From MGBC102946 sp022793145 (GTDB lineage: Bacteria; Bacillota_I; Bacilli_A; RF39; UBA660): a DNA stretch of 26,460 nt. Under the pieces are notes generated by a model. The model made no database searches. It was not told where the DNA came from and saw only the letters and a list, made by a program, of their open reading frames with translations. Of the stretch, positions 22,141 to 26,460 are shown one piece after another. The stretch spans positions 1 through 26,460 of the forward strand of contig CANEDJ010000018.1 of NCBI GenBank assembly GCA_947426265.1. Direction: 5' to 3'. The stretch's first letter is position 1; each line of letters begins with the position of its first letter. A program made the position numbers and the translations under genes.

Positions 22141-22861
22141 ATTTTGATATATTTTCAATTTCACTTCTTGGAATAATTCTTACAGTTACCTCTTTCATTC
22201 CAAGTAATTTGCACTTTACTAATCGATGTAATCCATCTAAAATTACAAATCGTCCTTTATTTTCCATAACATCAATTGGATAGGAAATATCTGCTTTCAT
22301 TACTCGCTCATATTCTTTTTTAAAGGTTTCTGGATGATTCATAACACTTCTTGGCGTCAATGTATACCAGTTTCCACTTAAGTTCCAAAAAGGAACATCA
22401 AAATGCCATTCTAATTTCTGAATATCCATTTCCTCTTTTTCATAATTTAACTTCCAAACTTCTTCCTCATTCCAATCAAAATCAAAACCATATTCTAATA
22501 CACTTTTTGGAATTTGTGGTTCTTCCATTTCCCAACTTTTAAAATAAATGCAATTATAATCATTATCAAATTTTATTTCATAAATACCATCATAGCAAAT
22601 CCCATTCTGTTTTAATTTCCATTCTGCAATTGCCCTATTTTCTTGACATGCTAACAAGATAATTTCAATTGATTCTATTTGCTCATTTTGAACATGCTGC
22701 CACTCTTCTTTTATTTCTTCTATGGTTGTAAATGGTTCCATAAAAGGTGTCTCTTGATAAAACGTTGTATGTTCAAATAAAGAAACTGCTCCTTCTATAT
22801 TTTTTTCTAACCAATACTTTTTTAAATTTTCTAACCATTTTTTTATTTTTTCTTCCCTCAT
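22139..22861 (-). CDS. Two-domain protein: SnoaL/NTF2-like N-terminus and ParB-like C-terminus
   Basis: The 240-aa protein combines two recognisable patterns. Residues about 5-115 (WLENLKKYWLEKNIEGAVSLF, read in part; then FYQETPFMEPF, AIAEWKL, GIYEIKFD) follow the SnoaL/NTF2-like small-molecule-pocket fold. The C-terminal part (about 190-237: PIDVMENKGRFVILDGLHRL, then GMKEVTVRII) matches the ParB/sulfiredoxin-like nuclease fold, with the ILDGxHRL motif in place of ParB's GERR/GHRR. The middle part (about 120-185, rich in Trp) is unassigned. No helix-turn-helix is present, so chromosome partition is unlikely; an enzymatic role is inferred. The ATG at 22861 follows TTTGGAGGT. TATAAT upstream lacks a good -35. 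Confidence 0.78.
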   Translation of the reverse strand: MREEKIKKWLENLKKYWLEKNIEGAVSLFEHTTFYQETPFMEPFTTIEEIKEEWQHVQNEQIESIEIILLACQENRAIAEWKLKQNGICYDGIYEIKFDNDYNCIYFKSWEMEEPQIPKSVLEYGFDFDWNEEEVWKLNYEKEEMDIQKLEWHFDVPFWNLSGNWYTLTPRSVMNHPETFKKEYERVMKADISYPIDVMENKGRFVILDGLHRLVKCKLLGMKEVTVRIIPRSEIENISK

Positions 22862-22930
22862 ATTTATACCTCCAAAATTATCTTTTCTATAATCTATTTT
22901 CTCCATTACATTTATTATACAATAAAAACT

Positions 22931-23806
22931 TTAAAATTCTATTTTTATCTCTAATTTATCCCCTACTTTAGAGGCTGTAATCCTTCCTCCTAGTGCTTCT
23001 GTAAATTCTTTGGCAATTGCAAGTCCCAGTCCTGTATTTCCATCTGTTCTAGAAATATCAATTGTATAAAATTGGTCAAATATTTTATCAATTTCTAATG
23101 CTTCACTATGGAATTTATTTACAAACGTAATCATAGCTTTTTTATTTTGTTTCACTTCTATTGTCAAATTATCTTCACTATGTTTTAAAGCATTCGAAAT
23201 CAAATTATCAAAGATTCTAGATAGCATCATTTTATTAGAAGAAAGTATCATCTTAGATTGTGCATTTTTAAATATTACTTCTCTATTCTCTCTTTTATAA
23301 TCTTCATAATAATGCGCAATACATTCTTCTAAGATAGAAATGATATTCACATTTTCTAGTTCATAATGTGAATTCATTTTAGAGAGTTCAAAAAATTCTT
23401 CAATTAATTCTTCCAATCGTTTTAATCTTTCAAACACAATTTGAAGGGCTTTTTCCTTTTCTGCTTCTTTTAAGTCACTATGAATCACCATATCTAAATA
23501 TCCAAGAGCAGAAGTAAGTGGTGTTCTTAAATCATGAGAAATGTTTGTCATCATATTTTGTAAATTTTCTTTTTTCTTTTCATAATCAATTCTATTTTTT
23601 CTATTCTCTTCAATTAAAAGATTAATTTCTTTGATTTCTTCTAAAAATAAAAAAGAAGCTTTTTCCGTGTGCAAAAGAGTATTACTAGAATTCGCTTTTA
23701 TTTTTTTCATTTCTTTTGTAATCCGATTCACTTCTTTTTTTAGAAGAAACAAATAAAAAAAAGATAGAATAATTATAATACCAAACAATATAATAATCCA
23801 TTCCAT
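22931..23806 (-). CDS. Sensor histidine kinase of the ABC/two-component module
   Basis: The 291-aa protein has one N-terminal membrane helix (about 3-23) with essentially no extracytoplasmic domain. A coiled region follows, then the H-box ISHDLRTPLT (phosphorylated H91), the N-box DNLISNALKH and the G-box GNTGLGLAIAKEF. Its lack of a sensor loop suggests that it reads the adjacent transporter or the membrane itself, as in BceS-type and some lantibiotic-immunity systems. I prefer the ATG encoding MEWIII, five codons into the longest frame, since GGTGA sits before it. It is the last gene after ATPase and permease and partners the OmpR-type regulator at 26316. Confidence 0.93.
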   Translation of the reverse strand: MEWIIILFGIIIILSFFYLFLLKKEVNRITKEMKKIKANSSNTLLHTEKASFLFLEEIKEINLLIEENRKNRIDYEKKKENLQNMMTNISHDLRTPLTSALGYLDMVIHSDLKEAEKEKALQIVFERLKRLEELIEEFFELSKMNSHYELENVNIISILEECIAHYYEDYKRENREVIFKNAQSKMILSSNKMMLSRIFDNLISNALKHSEDNLTIEVKQNKKAMITFVNKFHSEALEIDKIFDQFYTIDISRTDGNTGLGLAIAKEFTEALGGRITASKVGDKLEIKIEF

Positions 23807-23823
23807 CTTCATCACCACTTTCT

Positions 23824-24663
23824 CTACTTAATTTCTGATTTTTTAAAACTATAATATCCGATTGTATGAAATATCAAAATATAGAAAATTCCTAGTACTG
23901 TACAAGCTATCAAATACTGAGTGCTTGGATTCTGCGCTATTTTTTCTAAAGCAAATTGAAATTCATAATTGTAAAACCAGTCTGCTTTTATTTTAAATAA
24001 ACTAGTAATTCCTATTACAACTAGCTGTAATCCTAATATGAAAGGTATTGCAACAGTATTAAAGGTAGAAGTTTTCTTAAATAAAAATGCAAAACAAATC
24101 AGTAAACTTATTATACCATAAAGAAGAGGTAATTCTAATATTGTTACTTTCGTTACTTCTAATAAGCTAGAAGCAAACTCTTTTCCATTTATTATGATAT
24201 TGAGAAAGTAGAAAAAATAAGTATTGAAAAACGTAAAGAATGTTGCCAATAAAAAGATTAACAATGTTTTTGAACCATAATATTTTTTTCTAGAAATTGC
24301 TGAAGATAATGTGTTTTTGATAGACTTATTAGAAAAATCTGTACAAAGAACAATGACTACAAGTACAATAAATAGATAGTAAAGGTTCGCATTTGTTCCA
24401 ATCACTGCTTTGTCAAGTTCAAAAGCCCCTCCACTTTTCATAATTTCTCTTACATCTTTTAATGATTTTGCCTTTGAAAGTTGTTCTACAAATTCAGCAT
24501 CATTAATATCTATTGTGGTACTGCCAGATGTTGACATTCCAATGTGTCCTGGAGAGATTCCGATTGCAGATACAAAAGATGTTAATATTAAAAATACAAA
24601 TATAATATAGATTGCTTTTCCTTTTAAAATGCGATACATATCTGCTTTCATCATATTAAGCAT
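23824..24663 (-). CDS. ABC exporter permease (LanE/BcrB-like)
   Basis: The 279-aa integral membrane protein has six hydrophobic segments and a long loop after the first (about 35-85). The N-terminus MLNMMKADMYRILKGKAIYI is typical for permeases of the ABC-2/BcrB class that accompany peptide-antibiotic exporters. The ATG at 24663 follows AGGAGG by 9 bases and comes one base after the ATPase stop. With the ATPase it probably exports or removes a membrane-active peptide. It is less likely a BceB protein, whose usual length is about twice this and which has a large extracellular domain. Confidence 0.88.
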   Translation of the reverse strand: MLNMMKADMYRILKGKAIYIIFVFLILTSFVSAIGISPGHIGMSTSGSTTIDINDAEFVEQLSKAKSLKDVREIMKSGGAFELDKAVIGTNANLYYLFIVLVVIVLCTDFSNKSIKNTLSSAISRKKYYGSKTLLIFLLATFFTFFNTYFFYFLNIIINGKEFASSLLEVTKVTILELPLLYGIISLLICFAFLFKKTSTFNTVAIPFILGLQLVVIGITSLFKIKADWFYNYEFQFALEKIAQNPSTQYLIACTVLGIFYILIFHTIGYYSFKKSEIK

Positions 24664-24664
24664 A

Positions 24665-25576
24665 TTATAATTCCTCCTTTATCACAGTTTTAAAGTATTC
24701 CTCTAATGTTATTCCAGTTTCATATAACCCCATAATAGTAATATCATGTGAGATAAGTTCTTTGGATACTTTTTCTGCATGGTTTAAATAATCATATAGT
24801 CTAATTTCATTTGTATTTATAATTTTATAATTGGTTGTTTTCAAGTTTGTCTCTAAGACAACACTTGCTTTTTTTGTATCATCTGTTTTAATCACAATAC
24901 ATTTACTACATTCTGTATCAAGTTCTTCTTTCGATAATTCTTTGATAACTTTTCCTTTTTCTATGATGCAAAAACGATTTGCCACCATATAAAGTTCTGA
25001 CAAAATATGACTAGATATCATAATTGTAATATTTTTTTCTGTATTGAGCTTTTTAAAGGTATCTCTTAACTTACTAATACCAATTGGGTCTAATCCATTA
25101 ATTGGTTCATCTAATATAATAAAGTCTGGACTATCTAATATTGCAAAGGCAATACCAAGTCTCTGCTTCATACCTAACGAGAAATTTTTAAATTTCTTAT
25201 TTTTTGCTTCCTTTAAGTCAACTAACTCTAGTATTTCATCTATGACATTTTTGTCTGCAATCCCTTTCTGAAAACAATAATACTTTAAATTTTCATAGGC
25301 TGTTAAACTTGGGAAAAAAGCTGGATTTTCGATTAAACAACCGATTCTTTTTTTCTTTTCTAGTACATTTTCTTTTTCTCCAAAAAGTTCATATTCCCCA
25401 CTTGTCTTATTGGTAAGGGTTGTAATCACTTTCATCAAAGTTGTTTTTCCAGCCCCATTTCTACCAATTAACCCATAAATATCCCCTTTGTTAATTTGTA
25501 TATTCACATTTTCTAAAGCAGTAAAATTATCATATTTTTTCGTTAATTGATTGGTTTTTAAAATTGCTTCTTTCAC
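24665..25576 (-). CDS. ABC exporter ATPase with E-loop (LanF/BcrA-like)
   Basis: The 303-aa subunit has Walker A GRNGAGKTT (38-46), signature FSLGMKQRL (132-140), Walker B IILDEPINGLDP (with D156, E157) and switch histidine in SSHILSEL. At the Q-loop position the sequence is IGCLIENPAFFPSLT, so glutamate (E83) replaces the usual glutamine; this E-loop is the known hallmark of lantibiotic-immunity LanF-type ATPases. The C-terminal third is a regulatory extension. The start is GTG at 25576, preceded by GGAGGG. It lies after a repeat-bearing control region and ahead of its permease and kinase. Confidence 0.93.
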   Translation of the reverse strand: MKEAILKTNQLTKKYDNFTALENVNIQINKGDIYGLIGRNGAGKTTLMKVITTLTNKTSGEYELFGEKENVLEKKKRIGCLIENPAFFPSLTAYENLKYYCFQKGIADKNVIDEILELVDLKEAKNKKFKNFSLGMKQRLGIAFAILDSPDFIILDEPINGLDPIGISKLRDTFKKLNTEKNITIMISSHILSELYMVANRFCIIEKGKVIKELSKEELDTECSKCIVIKTDDTKKASVVLETNLKTTNYKIINTNEIRLYDYLNHAEKVSKELISHDITIMGLYETGITLEEYFKTVIKEEL

Positions 25577-25596
25577 ATATATCCCTCCATAATTTT

Positions 25597-25651
25597 ATTG
25601 TATAAAAAAAGTGTTAAAAAAGTCTTAACCCAATTCTTAATTTTTTCTTAA
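25597..25651 (-). promoter_or_regulatory. Probable response-regulator-controlled promoter of the ABC/kinase operon
   Basis: On the minus strand TTAAGA occurs three times (25651..25646, 25640..25635, 25628..25623), spaced 11 and 12 bases, about one helical turn as in OmpR-family half-sites. The last repeat stands in the -35 place, 18 bases before a TATACA -10 (25604..25599). The poor -35 fits activation by the regulator encoded just upstream, whose stop codon lies in the first repeat. The region also contains a weak GTTAA/TTAAC stem that could act as a terminator. Confidence 0.55.
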
Positions 25652-26316
25652 TTTTTCATTTTATAACCAATACTCCATACCGTTTCTATATAATCTTCTT
25701 CCTGATTACATTCTTTTAATTTATTTCTAATCTTACTAATATGAACGTTTAATGTATTATCATCTACAAATTCATCTTTCCAAACAAGTTCGAATAACAT
25801 AGATTTGGTAAATACTCTAGTTGGATTTTCTAATAATGTTTTCAATAATTCAAATTCTTGCTTAGTTAAATTTAGAAGTTTCCCATTACAAGTAACTGTA
25901 TAGTCTAATTTATTTATAAGAATATCTTTAAATGATATTATGCTTTTATTTTCTTTCCCATTTTGATGTTTTAAAGCAAGTTTGATACGTGCTAATAATT
26001 CTTTGTTGTCAAATGGCTTGGTTATATAGTCATCAGCTCCTAATTCAAACAAGTCTACTTTTTTATCTACTTCATGAATTGCACTCATCACAATAATGGG
26101 AACTTGATATTTATTCAATAACTCAGTTAAAATTTCCTCACCATTTTTACCTGGCAACATTAAATCTAGTAAAATCAAAGATACATTTTGATTATGAACC
26201 AATATGCCCTCTGTTCCAGAAAACGCTTGTAGAACTTGATAATGATTGGTTTCTAATAGCTGTTTTAACATATTATTAATATCTTTATCATCTTCTATAA
26301 TTAATATTTTATACAT
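25648..26316 (-). CDS. OmpR-family response regulator
   Basis: The 222-aa protein has the receiver domain with the acidic pair in IIEDD (D9, D10), phospho-acceptor D51 in LLDLMLPG, S78 and K100 in ITKPFD. A winged-helix C-terminal domain (about 125-222) carries LNLTKQEFELLKTLLENPT, VFTKSMLFELVW and NTLNVHISKIRNKL, typical of the OmpR/PhoB family. The ATG at 26316 starts MYKILIIEDD and has AAAGGAA upstream; an extended frame to 26361 is rejected. Its promoter (26367..26339) is consensus. It sits directly ahead of the ABC/kinase genes and likely controls them. Confidence 0.95.
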   Translation of the reverse strand: MYKILIIEDDKDINNMLKQLLETNHYQVLQAFSGTEGILVHNQNVSLILLDLMLPGKNGEEILTELLNKYQVPIIVMSAIHEVDKKVDLFELGADDYITKPFDNKELLARIKLALKHQNGKENKSIISFKDILINKLDYTVTCNGKLLNLTKQEFELLKTLLENPTRVFTKSMLFELVWKDEFVDDNTLNVHISKIRNKLKECNQEEDYIETVWSIGYKMKN

Positions 26317-26338
26317 ACATAACACATTCCTTTTTATT

Positions 26339-26367
26339 ATTATAAAATAATTTTGTTTCATTTACAA
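26339..26367 (-). promoter_or_regulatory. Promoter of the response regulator gene
   Basis: TTGTAA (26367..26362) and TATAAT (26344..26339) are 17 bases apart. The predicted start is a few bases ahead of the ribosome binding site. Confidence 0.82.
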
Positions 26368-26376
26368 TTTCCTAAA

Positions 26377-26404
26377 TTTAAAAAGTGAACATAACGTTCA
26401 CTTT
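26377..26404 (-). terminator. Intrinsic terminator of the gene beyond the right edge
   Basis: AAAGTGAAC / GTTCACTTT are perfect 9-bp arms (26404..26396 and 26390..26382) around 5 bases; more T residues follow on the minus strand. No gene ends inside the window here, so it probably ends a minus-strand transcript from outside, shortly before the response regulator promoter. Confidence 0.72.
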
Positions 26405-26417
26405 CCAGATTGTTGAC

Positions 26418-26454
26418 AAAGTGGTATATTCAAAATGAATATGCTACTTTTTTT
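26418..26454 (+). terminator. Plus-strand terminator hairpin with no visible gene
   Basis: Arms 26418..26431 and 26437..26450 pair over 14 positions if G-U pairs are allowed, a stem that is complete only in plus-strand RNA (the minus-strand RNA has two mismatches), and are followed by seven T. No plus-strand gene precedes it: the response regulator to its left is on the other strand. Confidence 0.6.
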
Positions 26455-26460
26455 GTCTTG

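Noticed and set aside
1..26460. Alternative genetic code (TGA as tryptophan), considered because of the low GC
   Set aside because: TGA ends the MBL and carboxypeptidase genes at sensible places, and tryptophan is TGG throughout.
1..26460. CRISPR arrays, tRNA or rRNA genes, insertion sequences, prophage genes
   Set aside because: No regularly spaced repeats, no cloverleaf or rRNA sequence, no transposase, integrase or phage structural genes seen in any frame.

Overview
The window is about 30% GC and reads as a low-GC Gram-positive (Firmicutes/Bacillota) chromosome segment, probably from a gut-type Clostridia or Bacilli lineage. The evidence is strong AGGAGG ribosome binding sites, sigma-A promoters with 17-bp spacers, a T-box leader, a lysine riboswitch, and BceRS/LanFEG-like and DrrAB-like ABC modules. 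TGA is used as a stop (for example 12531..12529) and tryptophan is TGG, so this is genetic code 11. The PBP5-type carboxypeptidase argues for a cell wall, i.e. not a true mollicute. Almost every gene is on the minus strand; the single clear exception is 5113..5799.

Left part (1-4.8 kb): the 5' end of pheS with its own promoter and T-box attenuator; a small conserved-looking acidic protein; a decayed AAA_14/DUF4143 ATPase with lost start codon, three one-base frameshifts and a missing C-terminus; a three-gene membrane operon (NfeD, SPFH/QmcA-like, CPBP protease); and a secreted 148-aa protein.

Middle part (4.8-12.5 kb): a plus-strand unit in which a textbook promoter drives a lysine riboswitch and an intrinsic terminator ahead of a soluble 228-aa protein that is not a known lysine gene and carries motifs resembling a degenerate protein-kinase fold. 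Then come fhs (formate-THF ligase), an unknown gene overlapping a D-Ala-D-Ala carboxypeptidase, a MATE exporter fused to a cytidylate-kinase-like domain behind an attenuator-like leader, and a DUF362 protein.

Right-middle (12.5-18.1 kb): a compact nine-gene run from one promoter at about 18.14 kb: HD phosphohydrolase, DHH phosphoesterase, GNAT, iron-sulfur-flavoprotein-like reductase, transglutaminase-like protein, MerR regulator, DUF1835/DUF3658 protein, small GNAT and MBL hydrolase. The spacing suggests cotranscription; no shared pathway is evident.

Right part (18.2-26.46 kb): two exporter modules. The first is TetR - ABC ATPase - two ABC-2 permeases, with a palindromic operator over the tetR promoter. 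The second is response regulator - ABC ATPase (with an E-loop in place of the Q-loop, as in lantibiotic-immunity LanF proteins) - permease - histidine kinase, with TTAAGA direct repeats between regulator and exporter. A SnoaL-like/ParB-like fusion lies between them. The best candidates for something undescribed are the lysine-riboswitch-controlled kinase-like protein, the MATE-kinase fusion with its leader, and the orphan plus-strand terminator at the right edge.
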